64,000 nt of DNA from Begonia masoniana (Eukaryota > Streptophyta > Magnoliopsida > Cucurbitales > Begoniaceae), in contig CM039502.1 of assembly GCA_022432975.1 (NCBI GenBank), positions 12,624,954 through 12,688,953 on the forward strand, written 5' to 3'. Shown piece after piece: positions 45,707-58,120 of the stretch. The notes below the pieces were generated by a model. It did not search any database, had not been told where the DNA came from, and was given only the letters and a program-made list of their open reading frames with translations. Position numbers and translations under genes: made by a program. Every line of letters starts with the position of its first letter. Positions within the stretch are counted from its first letter, which is position 1.

Positions 45707-48327
45707 GAGACCAATGTCATCTCCTTAGGTCGACACATGAATCTGTGACAACATCATCCTGCAATAACTAACTTTACATAGAAAAATGACAAATATTAAC
45801 TAACGAGTCGAATATAATAATTTATCTCGAGTTAGATATTTTTCGTCCATTAAATTATTTTATCATATCAAGATTTAAATTGTTAATTTTCTTCCATGGT
45901 TTTTTATTTCGAACCGTTCCAATCCAGATTGACAAAGCCATAACATATACAAAACAAAGATTAATACATGTTCATAGTAAATCACTTTATTATTATAGTA
46001 GTTTTATTTAAGTTTGAGATGTTCTTCAATGTATGTTCACAGCCAATAACATCTAGATTACCTCAGTTTTGCCCTAATCAATCGTTAATTAATCCAATGT
46101 TTTTACTTCGATGACTTCCTAACTAGGTTTTGAAAACCTCTGTCTAAAACCTCTAATCGTATTTAAATAATATGTCTATGACGTTTGGCAACTAATGTCG
46201 TCACTATTGGACGTCCCCTCTTGTTGACTTTTACTCTCTTTCGGTGGACACATCCATCCGTTACGACATCATCTCATAACAGCTAAATTTACATTAAAAA
46301 GATGACAAATATTAACGAAAGAGTCATGTATAATAATTTATCTTGAATTAGATATGATTTGTCCATCAAACCAGTTTATTATACATGGTTTTCAACCAAG
46401 ATAGACAAAGTGATGACATATACAAAACAAATGTATGAATAAGAGAGAGTGAAAGTGTACAGTTTAATCATGTCACGACAATATTTTATGATATAGCCGT
46501 CAACGTTTGCATAATCTCTAATTCACCTTATAATGAATTGGTTGAATTGTAATTGAAACTACAAGCTGTTTTCTAAGTTCCCATTAAAATCGTATTTATA
46601 ATTATTTACCTAAACTCGTCTATTTTTTTAATTTGTTAAATGCACAATTACTTTAATACTTTAAAAAATGATACAACAAATATGTGTTATTTAAATAAAT
46701 AATGTTACATTTACTTTGCTGTTTTACTATCTAAATATATTTACTGAGGTGACAGATAATATCTGGTACAATTAATAGAATAAATTAAAAATAATTAATT
46801 TATTACATTAAGTATATTTTAATTGCACTAATAATTTTTTGACATGTCAATATGTGTATTTAAAGAGTAGAATAATAAAGTATATGTAACATTATTATTT
46901 TTAAATTAAATCTTGATTCAAAATCACACAAGTAGGTACGCTTTTTGTCCTTCAAAGTCTTTTTTTTTTCTTTTTTTGGTTTTATTGCACAAGCAAAAAA
47001 AAAAAAAAAATACCGGGTAATTTAGTGATTCTAATTTAGACGAGTGGTTTTTTTTTTTTTTTTTTGATTAATTTTTTAAAAAATTAATCAATAGATACAC
47101 GATAAATTATATATTATTTAAAAATAATTTCTTAAAAGTTAAACTTCTGTTCAGCTCCAATATCATTAATAAAGAACAATCTTGATGGGATTGAATGAAC
47201 AAGAAAAAACCTAACAAAAGGTTAATCACTTTATCATAGTAGTTTTATTTAAGTTTTTAATGTATGTTCACAGCCAATAGCATCTAGATTACTTAATTTT
47301 GCCCTAATCAATCATTAATTAATGCAATGTTCTTATTCAAATAGTTTTAAAATGACAATATTGTTGGTTTTTAGAGTTCCCTCGCATGGTAGAATTATCG
47401 ATGTTCATAACACCGATAACATGTAAAATCTATGTATCATGAAAAATATGCAAACCTCATATCGAGCACATGTGTTGGACACCCTCATATGTGAATGTGT
47501 CTAGGTCTGTGACTACTCTACAAGCAAAATTGTGTTGTAGAGAGGAAAAATAAGATTTTACCTAACATGATTCAATCCATAACGAGTTACTCTTCACTTT
47601 TAAAATCATTTTGGGGATACGCCATATGAAATTCAACATTCCATTTAAAATTCAAATTTAATTTCATAAATATTATTGTAACATTTAAAAAACAGTTATG
47701 AAATTTATTTTTTGTATATATTATAATGTCGCGTTTTTAAGTGACATGAAAGGGATAGAGTTAATTAGTAAATGGATCAACCCACTTAAATTTACATGTT
47801 ATTCGATATGTCTGTCATTACAAGTATGAACAAAGTTGGAAGCACGATGAGTTAATACCCCTTTCCCGTTACATAAATTATGTGCAACATAAATTGCAAT
47901 CACTAACACGTCATGAGACTGTTTTTTAATATATAGTTGGGCACGCCCATAAGTCACTAATTCATCCTAGGATAATGGTCTCGAATGTGACACTAATAAT
48001 ATTATTAGAGGTCGTCTCCGTTTGCTTTAACCCTATGGTTGTCTTATTGATGATCCATAGGGGTAAATCGAGATCATCCTCTAGTAAATCTCCTAATTAA
48101 GAATTTGATTAGATAGTTACTGAGACAATAATTTATTAGAAATGTTAAGTTTAATTAGAGGAATCGAAGTAAAATAGCACTAATGGACACTATATGTGTT
48201 ATAAAATTATTTATGTTATTTTATCGATAAATTTAATTTTTTTTTGCATATATATATATTATTCCTAAATTATAGAAAAGCTTGATTGCATAATAATAAA
48301 ATAAACTATCTAAGTTCAAAAAAATCT
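45707..48327. other. AT-rich intergenic DNA with internal duplications
   Basis: No gene found. A ~120-bp segment at 45978-46104 (ATGTATGTTCACAGCCAATA core) recurs at 47224-47336. A ~130-bp segment at 45740-45860 (GACAAATATTAAC..TAATTTATCTCGA) recurs, diverged, at 46270-46380. Homopolymer runs lie at 46962-46978, 46996-47011 and 47048-47065, and a 28-bp perfect A/T-rich palindrome at 47064-47091 (TTGATTAATT at its edge). Confidence 0.6.
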
Positions 48328-48820
48328 TTAAACTATAAGGTAGTGACACAATTACTATTAAATTAATTTCATTAACAAATTAACCTTTAAATTATTCTCA
48401 GTTCATAAACTCGGTCGGTCCGTTAAATTTTCTGTTCAAATTGAGGGCAGATATTTGGGATTATGCATTAGTGTCCAGATATGTAAGAGTGAAAAAAGTA
48501 TTTCGAGAACAAGCTTTTGGAGTTTAAAACAAACATACAAAAATAGAAGAGTGGAAAAATATCTTGGGAGCGGGCTTCCGGAGTTCAAGGCAAATGCCCA
48601 AAATGGACTATGGTTAAAAAATGCATTGTAGCGAACGACATCTACGAGCAAGAGGACTATCCATACTGACGCTCGCTCTTATTTGTGGACGTCTGTTCTC
48701 AATTTTAATGAAAAATTAACAAGAAAGTCGAGATTATTAACGAAAAATAGTTTAAGGGTTGATTTAGTAACAAAATTTAATAGTCATATTGTTGGTACCG
48801 CATGATTTAAGGGTCTTTTT
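48328..48820. repeat. Inverted-repeat element, probably Mutator-like MITE remains
   Basis: About 80 bases at 48330-48410 (CTTTAAACTATAAGG start, ACTATTAAATTAATTTC inside) are an imperfect inverted copy of 48735-48815 (ending GATTTAAGGG). The edges and target duplication are not clear. The right arm resembles 11720-11830. Confidence 0.45.
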
Positions 48821-49344
48821 TTTTTAACTTCACCTTAAAATAAATGTGAAAAATAAACGTAAGCATGATATGTACGGGCAACTATAACTATAACCCTTTC
48901 TTTCGAAGACTTATCATTTTCCTGTGGATCGTCTCTCTAGTCTCTCGTACGTTCTCAACTTTCGCTCTTCCTTTTTCCTCTCTTTTCCATGCTTTATCCA
49001 AAGGAATTCCGTGAAAGTCTTAGCTCTATTAACTACTCCAACTCTCCGATCTACTATTTTCGTCCCCGTTTTCCTCGGATCATCCTGATCCTAATCAGTC
49101 TGCTCCTCACTTTGCTGAATCAAAAAAATAAAAAATAAAAAATTTGAAGTAGAAGCTTTATGCGGCTCCTCTGAGGAGCAAGTGAATTGAAGAGGAGACT
49201 AGAATGCGGAGAGGCGGCGATTGTATTGACTTCAGATGTGGAGAAGACATTATTCTAATTGATTGATTATTTTTGCTCTTCTTCTGTTCGTCATCTGCGG
49301 AAGAAAATCGGAATCGCGCTTTTTCCGCTGCTTCTGAGAAGGAA
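48821..49344 (+). promoter_or_regulatory. Upstream region / 5' leader of the K+ channel gene
   Basis: AT-rich to about 48890 (ACTATAACTATAACCC could be a TATA-like site), then CT-rich leader-like text (CGTCTCTCTAGTCTCTCG) down to the ATG at 49345. The transcription start is not determined by the sequence. Confidence 0.35.
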
Positions 49345-52300
49345 ATGACCAATCTAGAGGGGGAGGAGAGAGAGTACGAAGTGGAGGAAGTGAGAGAGAG
49401 GATAAAGTCTTCGAGAGGAAGCCGATTTCATCTGATAGAGAACGAGTTAAGGACGGAGTCGACGGAAAGAAAGTTTTGCAGCGAGAGCTTCATCAATGGC
49501 ATCAAGGACTTCTCCAATGGCCTTGTCATCCACCCTGAAAACAGGTATTTCGTGATCATCCTAATTCGAGCTTGCCTAATCGAGCTCTTCCATTTTTGAT
49601 TTGCCCGCTCATCTTCATCAAAATACACCGATAAACGAAAAAGACCATTGATTAAAATAGAAAAGCATTATTATAATATAAATAATTAATTCATATTATT
49701 TACAAGTAATTAATTCATAAATATAAATAACTTTATTTTATTATTTAGGGAAAAATGCAAAATAAACCTTGATGTTTAGTAAATAGAAAAAAAAGGAAAG
49801 AAGTTTAGTTTTAGGCAAAAAGAGGAAAGAAGTTTGGAAAATAGGCAAAAAAAGGACTTTGGCCGGTTTTTTGATCGGACCGGCCGGATTTTTCAATTTA
49901 TTTTTTTTATTTTATAAATTAATTTTAAAACAAATAGCAAACGATATTCAATTTATTTGAAATTTTTACCACATGTTTACCACAGTATGTGAAGATAACC
50001 TTGAAAGTTTCGTGATTTTTCGAGTCTCGTACGATTTATTGTAAATTTATTTATGTATTTGATAAAATAATTATAATAAATCGTATAAGCATTACAAAAT
50101 CACGAAACTTTTCACATAATCTTCTCATAATGAGATGAACACGTGATAAATATTTCGATTATATTAAATATCGTGTACTATTTGTTTTTAAATTAACTTA
50201 TAAAGTGAAGAAGAAACTAAAATTAATTTGTAAAAAATAGCAAACGATATTTAATATACTTGAAATGTTTACCACATGTTTATCACATTATGATAACATT
50301 ATGTGAAATGTTTCGTGATTTTTCAACGCTTATACGATTTATTATAATTATTTTAGCAAATATATAAATTAAATTACAATAAATCGTACAAGCGTCGAAA
50401 AATCACGAAACTTTCAAGGTTACTTTCCCATACTGTGGTAAACATGTGGTAAAAATTTCAAGTAAATTGAATATCGTTTACTATTTGTTTAAAATTAATT
50501 TGTAAAATAAAAAAAATAAATCGGAAAATCCTGCCGGTCCGATCAAAAAACCGGCCAAAGTCCTTTTTTTGCCTATTTTCCAAACTTCTTTCCTCTTTTT
50601 ACCTAAAACTAAACTTCTTTCATCTTTTTGCCTATTTCCTAAACATTAAGGTTTATTTTGCATTTTTCCCTATTATTTATCATAATTATTTTATAAATAA
50701 ATAAACTATACGTGAAATAATAAAATAAATAAATTACTTAACTTTGAAAAAATAATTTTTTTAACACTGAATATAAAAAATAAAAACATAATGTTATGTT
50801 TGTACTTTATTACTACTCGTCAAACATTGTTTGTACTTTATTACTACTCGTCAAACATGAAATGATGTGATTATTTATTTTAAATATTTATAATTTATTA
50901 TATTAATTACACTAATTAATATTTATCGTAGAGAAAACGTAGCATTAGTACCCTTATTTGTTTGGTATTATTGGGGTGGAATTTGGTTTTTGTCTTCGAA
51001 AAATTGTTATTATTAAAAAACAAGAGGATTTTAGAGTTATAACATAGAAGTAGACGTGGCAACATGAACAGCTTAAATGGGCCGATCAATGAAATGCCTA
51101 AGTTCATCACGTTACGTTAGGGGATGTGAACTAAGAGACAAGCTTCAAATTATTTAGGAACATAATTAATGCCTTCTATTATTATTCACCCTCAATAAAT
51201 ATAAAATAATGTTCTCCCATGTTACATCTTTGAATGTACCAGATCTAAGTTCATTGCACTTTTTATTTGATTCTTCTAAATAGTACATTTACTATTAATG
51301 TTACGTTTATCATCTAATTTTACATTTTATTCTTATTTTCGGTGACATTTACTAATTAGTACAATTAATATTTTATTTTAAATTTTTATAATTTATTTTA
51401 ATTATTATATCACTTAATGAACGATACATAAATATCACGTCAAGAGGTAAAATTAGAATATAATATTAGAAGATAAACTTAAGGTTACCATGTATTTGTA
51501 TGTTTTTTTTTTCTTCTTGTTTTTTTATATAAATAATTGCATTAATAATAGTCCTATGTTGGATAACCTTTCATGATTGTTAAAATATTGGTATGGTACA
51601 GTTATTAATATCTTGAGAAAATACTTATCTGTATTAATGTAACTTTACACAAATTTTATAACTTTTATCAATTATCCTCGTAAAAATAAAAAAACATAAA
51701 AAAAACATCATTAGAATTTGATGTGACTTGAATTCTAGTAGGTCTGAATCAGACTCCATGAGAGTTTTTTATTTATTTAATTTTTTATATTTGAATCGTA
51801 AATCTTATTTGTAGTTTGATTTAATCATAATGAACTCTTACTTTATCCAAGATTTTTTTTTAAAGAGTTTTTTACGTAAATTTCGGTATCATTATTTTTA
51901 GAGTTAACATTGCAATCTTTTTGTTTTTTGGAAAAATGTTCTTTAAATTTAAAGGATTTTACTTACTATTTTAGAATGTTTGTAAGTTGGGCGAAAAAAA
52001 AAAAAAAAAAAACGAAACCTGTTTAGAGGATTGATTGAGCTCTTCAGTTTGTTACACCCATGCACCATTTATATTTTCAATCCGAGTGTTCTCTGATTGT
52101 GACGAGAAAATGAAGATGAAATGCCCAACTTTGATACAGGTGGTACAGGGCTTGGATCAACTTCATACTGATATGGGCAGTTTACTCGTCTTTCTTTACA
52201 CCAATGGAGTTCGGGTTCTTCAGAGGACTGCCTGAGAATCTCTTTATTCTTGACATTGCTGGACAGATTACCTTTTTTCTCGACATCATTCTTCAGTTCT

Positions 52301-55300
52301 TTGTTGCTTACAGAGACACTCAGACCTATGTTATTGTTCACAAACGTACCCATATTGCTCTCCGGTCCGTCTTCTCTATTTCTGCCTCAATACACCATTT
52401 TTCATGTTTGTCAACTGTTCGATTAAATTCCTTTAACTTTTCAGGTACTTGAAATCTGGGTTTGTGATTGATCTTCTTGGATGCATGCCTTGGGACATCA
52501 TCTACAAGGTATCAGCTTTGTAACTTCTTCTATATTTTTTTAGGAAGTCTAGCAATCAATGAAAGAGTTTTCATTTAAAAGATTGAATCTTTTAACTTCA
52601 ACTTTGCCCAAATTGAGAGTTTTTGTTTTTTCCGGCTGTGATAAAGTTGAGATATTGGTTTAACAGGCTTGTGGGAGAAGAGAGGAAGTGAGGTATCTTT
52701 TATGGATCAGATTAAGTAGGGTGCGAAAAGTCACTGATTTCTTTCGGAATATGGAGAGGGACATACGTATAAACTACATGTTCACTAGGATTGTCAAGCT
52801 TATTGTTGTTGAGCTCTATTGCACACATACAGCTGCCTGCATCTTTTACTATTTGGCTACGACTCTTCCATCTTCTGAAGAAGGATACACCTGGATTGGA
52901 AGCTTAAAGTTGGGAGACTACAGTTACACAAATTTCCGAGATATTGATATATGGAAACGCTACACAACATCCTTATATTTTGCCATAGTAACCATGGCCA
53001 CAGTTGGTAAGTGTTCAACTTTTCAGTATGTTAAAAAAATAGCTAAAACGCAATTTAAATTTTAACGTTTGAGGTTATTTACATATTAGATTTAAACCAA
53101 ATAGAACTTCCACCTTTCATTTGTTATCATTTTGAACTTTACTGTCATTTTACCTATCCAACACGTGTATATCACACTGAACTATGTTGATTTGTTCTTT
53201 GGCAATTTGAACTTTGTCGAGAGATCGACAAAATTCGAAATCAATTTAAAAATCATTAGAGAGATTAGCAATCGGGTTAAAACACTTGATTAAATGAAAA
53301 ATATGATATACATGTGCTGAATTTAATATATAGATTGACGTTAAGATATGAATTAAAGATAAATGAAAATTAAAGGTTCTGTATCTAAAAAAAATTAAAA
53401 TAAAATCCGTAAATGACCCCATAAATACATGGAAAATGATGTTTTCACTTCATTTTGTGTTCTGGTCAAGAGTGGGTTGTAATAAAATGATTGGTGTGAT
53501 TGATGTTGCAGGTTATGGGGATACACATGCAGTTAATATGAGGGAAATGATATTTATAATGATATATGTCTCTTTTGACATGGTTCTTGGGGCCTATTTG
53601 ATTGGTAACATGACAGCCTTAATTGTTAAAGGTTCAAAAACTGAAAAGTTCAGAGATAAAATGACAGATCTCATCAAATACATGAATCGAAACAGGCTTG
53701 GAAGAGACATCCGTAATCAGATTAAAGGTCATGTACGTTTACAGTACGAGAGTAGCTACACCGAAGCTTCTGTTCTTCAGGACATCCCCATTTCTATCCG
53801 CGCCAAGGTATGAGAATTGAGGCTCATCGATCAAAAACTAAATGACAGTAAGGTTATGTGCAGAACTAGCTCAGTCTATTGTGTTCAAGAATTGAAAACT
53901 AAGCAAAGGTTTATTTCTGCAGATTTCACAAACATTATACTTGCCTTACATTGAGAATGTTTCTCTCTTCAAGGGATGCTCAGCCGAGTTCATCAATCAA
54001 ATAGTAAGTAATTTTGTTATCACCAACTAACACCTGCTTGCATATTCAAACAAACATTGATGGAACTTCGATTCGAATACTTAACAAGCCTTCAATCAGT
54101 TAGCAAACTAAATAATCTAAACTTGCAGGTTTTAAAACTCCACGAGGAGTTTTTTCTCCCTGGAGAAGTGATAATGGAACAGCGAAATGCCGTAGATCAA
54201 CTTTATTTTATCTGTCATGGTAAATTGGTATGATTTCCCAGTCATATTTTACTTTAATATGCCAAATTATTTTCTTTTCCTTTAATGGATCCATTGCCAG
54301 TGGCCTTGATTAATCTTATAAGCTTTCCTCTCTTGTAAGGCATGATCTTTTGATTTTTTTTTAAAGAGTATTTTTAATGTCATGTAGAAGATCATAACAG
54401 GACCTTCTGCTTACACAAATGTAAAAGCTATACGTAAAAGGGGACTGGACTGAGGGAATGGTGAGCTACTGTGTGCATTGAAGCTAACCAGGCACTGCTT
54501 TTTTTTTTTTAGGAGGAACTAGGCATAGGAGAAGATGGATCAGAAGAAACTATTTCAGTACTAGAACCCAACAACTCATTTGGAGAGATTTCTATTCTTT
54601 GCAATATTCCTCAACCCTATACAGTTCGCGTCAGGGAATTATGTCGGCTTCTGAGGCTCGACAAGCAGTCTTTTATGAATATTCTTGATATATACTTTTA
54701 CGATGGCCGGAAAATCTTGAACAATCTTCTAGAGGTAATTGTCTTCGTCTAGAGATTTTGGGGATGAAAGTAAAGAGTATGTTGGCTTTAACCAACTTCA
54801 AGCATATTGATTGATGTTACCTATAATAAGACAAATCTTAAAATTGGCAGGGAAAAGAATCTAGTCTCCGAGTCAAGCAGTTGGAGTCAGATATTACATT
54901 TCACATTGGAAAGCAAGAAGCAGAACTTGCTTTAAAGGTGAATAGTGCAGCTTACCATGGAGATTTGTACCAGCTCAAAGGTTTGATCCGAGCAGGAGCC
55001 GATCCAAACAAGAAAGATTACGACGGAAGGTCACCATTGGTATAGAAAATTCTCTCTTTTCATAATTAGAATTGGACTCCATTTTATTTAGTAAACAAGA
55101 AAGAAAAGATTATTATGTCTTATGGGATCGAACCTTTGGTTTCAGCACCTTGCAGCATCAAGAGGATACGAAGATATTGCACTTTTTCTCATTCAGGAAG
55201 GAGTAGACACCAACATAATAGGTAATTTCTTTCTCATAAGATATCATATGAAGCTGTAAAAAAAAAAAAAAAGTCTTTCACATGTAATGATCCCTAATTT

Positions 55301-56239
55301 CTACAGATAAATTTGGAACCACGCCCTTACTCGAAGCTATAAAAAATGGGCACGATCGAATTGTGGCTTTACTCGTCCAACGAGGTGCTTCTTTAAAGAT
55401 AGAAGAAGCTGGGACCTTTCTTTGTGCAGCCGTTGTAAGGGGGGATTCTAATTTCCTTAAAAGAGTGTTGGCCAATGGAATAGATCCGAACTCGAAAGAT
55501 TATGATTATCGAACTCCACTCCATGTGGCAGCTGCTGAAGGATTGTATCTGATGGCTAAGCTGCTGATAGAAGCTGGGGCCAGTGTCTTTTCAAAAGACA
55601 GGTTCATATTTCTGCTGCTGCTAATGTCTTTCATGACCACCATAAACAGCATTTTGCCTTTTATTTTGTCTGGTACAGGAATCTGTTAGAGAATAAGGTT
55701 TGATAGAAGTTGTTTGAATTATGCAGATGGGGAAATACACCTCTAGATGAGGCCAGGACGGTTGGAAACATGAATTTGATCAAACTATTGGAAGAAGCGA
55801 AGGCCTTTCAGCCCTCTGCATCATCTCCTCATCAAACCCATGAAGTCACTGGTATTTGTTTAAACTGTCCATCTATTTGAAATTCAAGTGAAATAGAAAA
55901 TACATTGGAATATATCCATTTGATCAAGAATGATTCTCTGATTTTGCATTCACTTACAAAGCTAAGTTATATTGTTATGTCTGTGACTCTTGTACAGATA
56001 AGAAGCATTCAAGACAATGCACTGTGTTCCCTTTCCACCCTTGGGATCCTAAAGAAAATAGAAGATCCGGGATTGTGTTATGGGTTCCACACACCATTCA
56101 AGAGCTAATCGAAGCAGCCATCGAGCAGCTCGAACTTAAGAGCGGGACTTGTATATTAACAGAAGACGGAGGTAAAATTCTTGATGTTGACATGATTAAT
56201 GACGCTCAAAAGCTGTATCTAGGCAATGAAACAAATTAG
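49345..56239 (+). CDS. SKOR/GORK-like: Outward-rectifying Shaker K+ channel, SKOR/GORK type
   Basis: Thirteen exons by GT-AG junctions: 49345-49544, 52140-52364, 52445-52508, 52667-53006, 53512-53807, 53923-54003, 54129-54227, 54513-54734, 54851-55039, 55146-55221, 55307-55601, 55727-55851, 55998-56239. They total 2454 bases (817 aa; Arabidopsis SKOR and GORK are about 820-830). 49345 is the first in-frame ATG. Segments S1-S6 start near residue 68; S4 carries RLSRVRKV; the filter is TVGYGD (~275-280); S6 has D299-M300 and G303, the K+-sensing D-M-x-x-G of SKOR. Then come a cyclic-nucleotide-binding-like domain (~386-505), about five ankyrin repeats (~536-731) and a C-terminal KHA domain. Such channels release K+ from guard cells or into xylem across the plasma membrane. 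Closer to GORK (LWIRL, FPFHP). Looks intact. Confidence 0.95.
49748..50670. mobile_element. 923-bp hairpin (Mutator-type foldback) element in intron 1 of the K+ channel gene
   Basis: The two ends are long inverted repeats starting GGGAAAAATGCAAAATAAAC and continuing for over 150 bases with few mismatches (GGCAAAAAAAGGACTTTGGC, CCGGCCGG). They are bordered by an exact 9-bp duplication TATTATTTA (49739-49747, 50671-50679); 9 bp is the Mutator-superfamily size. Each half is itself an inverted repeat (CACATGTTTACCACA and its complement recur four times), giving a hairpin of hairpins. No transposase frame. It lies in a 2.6-kb intron with intact splice sites, so the gene may still be spliced normally. 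Confidence 0.9.
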
Positions 56240-56574
56240 ATGAAAAAAATAGCTAGTTGTAAGCAGTAGTCACTCCATTATTTTTGTACAATCTGTTTGT
56301 GCAATGAAATATGCAATTTTCCATTGTATGTATGCTGTCGAGAAATAAGCAGGGCTTGCAGGATCTTTCTCCCTGGAAATATCATAGATTGAACAAGTAC
56401 TAAATATGTGTATTTGAACATGTCAAGTACTTGATAATCGAACTTTTTATCAAACCATCAACTTGAAATTTCTACAGGAAATATTTCTGTTCCAGCTCTT
56501 TCTTATGCATCTTATAGATAAAAACTAGCTATAGCTATATATACATATTTGCTGGATTGTACTAGCTCGAAGGC
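56240..56574 (+). other. 3' UTR of the K+ channel gene and convergent gap
   Basis: AATGAAATATGC near 56305 and AATAAGC near 56344 are plausible weak polyadenylation signals. The gap separates it from the convergent small gene at 56575. Confidence 0.4.
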
Positions 56575-56796
56575 TCAGTAGCCGACCCGGATGTGCTGAA
56601 GTTGCCGGAAATGCTTTTGAGCCGATACGTTACTCTCGGTCGCGGCGTCAACGATGTTGTCGTCCATCAAAGTGCTCTTATAAGCTTCTTTTTTGGAGTC
56701 TGAAAGTGCAAGGGAGAAAAGGTCAGCAAGAGCTCCCATGAAAATACCCAAAAGAGGAAGACGGGAGCATATTATGAAAGCTCGTCTTAAAAACAT
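56575..56796 (-). CDS. Probable small protein, 73 aa, uncharacterised
   Basis: ATG at 56796, stop TGA at 56575. The N-terminus is hydrophobic with arginines (FLRRAFIICSRLPLLGIFMG), compatible with a membrane anchor or organelle-targeting helix. It is followed by DLFSLALSDSKKEAYKS and a C-terminus KHFRQLQHIRVGY. The GC content is higher than the surrounding DNA and the frame has coding-like composition. It lies tail to tail with the K+ channel gene. I do not recognise a named family, so no function is offered; it could be a single-exon gene or the last exon of a longer one. Confidence 0.45.
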   Translation of the reverse strand: MFLRRAFIICSRLPLLGIFMGALADLFSLALSDSKKEAYKSTLMDDNIVDAATESNVSAQKHFRQLQHIRVGY

Positions 56797-58120
56797 GGCT
56801 GCTAGATGAAGTAGAAGATGCAGAGAGAAGAAGATGAACTTTTGATAGCAGAAAAGAGCAGAGGATCTTCCATGGATATCATTTTAAGACTGATTAGAGT
56901 GATTTAGTCTTCGTTGAGACCAGTTTTTCTTGAACTATGATTAGGATGGCTTCAATAATGCCCCCTCTTTAGTGTTTTTTATTCTCCATTGTTGACTATG
57001 CACACTTGCATTTTTGCTTTCTAGTGTTTCTACATTTTCCTAACTATTAGTATTACCAGAATTTGGTGACTCAAATTCTATCTAGACTTGGCCCCAAAAC
57101 TGGCAGTGTGACAAAATGGATGAAACGAAATTAAGGAGCAAAATGACATATCCTGCCATATTTTGATTTTCACTTAGTGAATTTTTTTATCCTCTAATCG
57201 TTATTTTTTACCTGTAAAAGATTTTTATGTAAATCTCGTTATTCATTTTTTGTTTGATTATATATATATATATATATGTCTCATTCTATAGCCATGCTTT
57301 CAGCTTTTGAGAGTGAGATAATTAATTTTTTATTTGATGTCAATTTCATGAATATATTTTATTTTGTGAAAAACCAAATCAAATCCCGATTAGAATTGTT
57401 ATCGATTTGAATAATTTTTTAATGAACTTAGACGTTTGGCGTCGACGTATGATTTTCTTGTTTATTTATAACTTAGTAAATTTAATAATAGTATAATGAT
57501 TGATTTACTCTGTAATTTTACGGTCCTAAGTGGCACTTATTAATATATTATAGATTGATTTAGTAGTTGAGAAAAATTATACATATTATTATATTAATTG
57601 CATTTATAATGAACGATTTATAATAAAATAAAAATAGAACGTAGAAATTAGAAAGTTATAGAATCTAGTAATAATATTAGCTATAATCTGGAGCCGTTGA
57701 AGTTAGTCGTTTTATGCTGACTACTTAGAATCTCAGCCGTACGATTAAGCGTCGAGAATAAAATCGAGGAAAAGACCAAAATGCCAAAATTAAAACGATT
57801 TCATTCCGGTGGATGAGGGGATGAAAATGAAAAAAATGGTTTGTTCAGGGGTATTTGTTTAAACTGAACATCGTTTGAATTGGGCGGGTAAATGAACCTT
57901 TAACCACCATTTTCAGATCAACAACCTTCCCAGAAAACTGAATATAGCTCTCCCTCTCCCTCTCTCTCTCTCTCCTCTTCTCTCTTTCTCTCTCTCTTCT
58001 ACTCTCTTTCTCTCTCTAACAGTTTTTCTGTCTCATGCATGAAAGAATTTTTGAAGAAGGGCAAACTTGGAGGAGGAGGGGAGCAGAGGAGGACGAAGAA
58101 GAAGGAGCTGAGGTTCAAAT
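56797..58120. other. Intergenic region with promoter/leader of the PHD gene
   Basis: A TA repeat lies at 57261-57278. From about 57945 to 58030 there is a long CT microsatellite (CTCTCTCTCTCTCTCC), probably the 5' leader of the PHD gene, followed by a purine-rich GAGGAGGAGG stretch (58068-58105) before the ATG. No other gene is seen. Confidence 0.45.

Noticed and set aside
49273..49344. An earlier start for the K+ channel protein
   Set aside because: The upstream in-frame codon at 49273 is TTG; the first in-frame ATG is 49345 and gives the usual family length.
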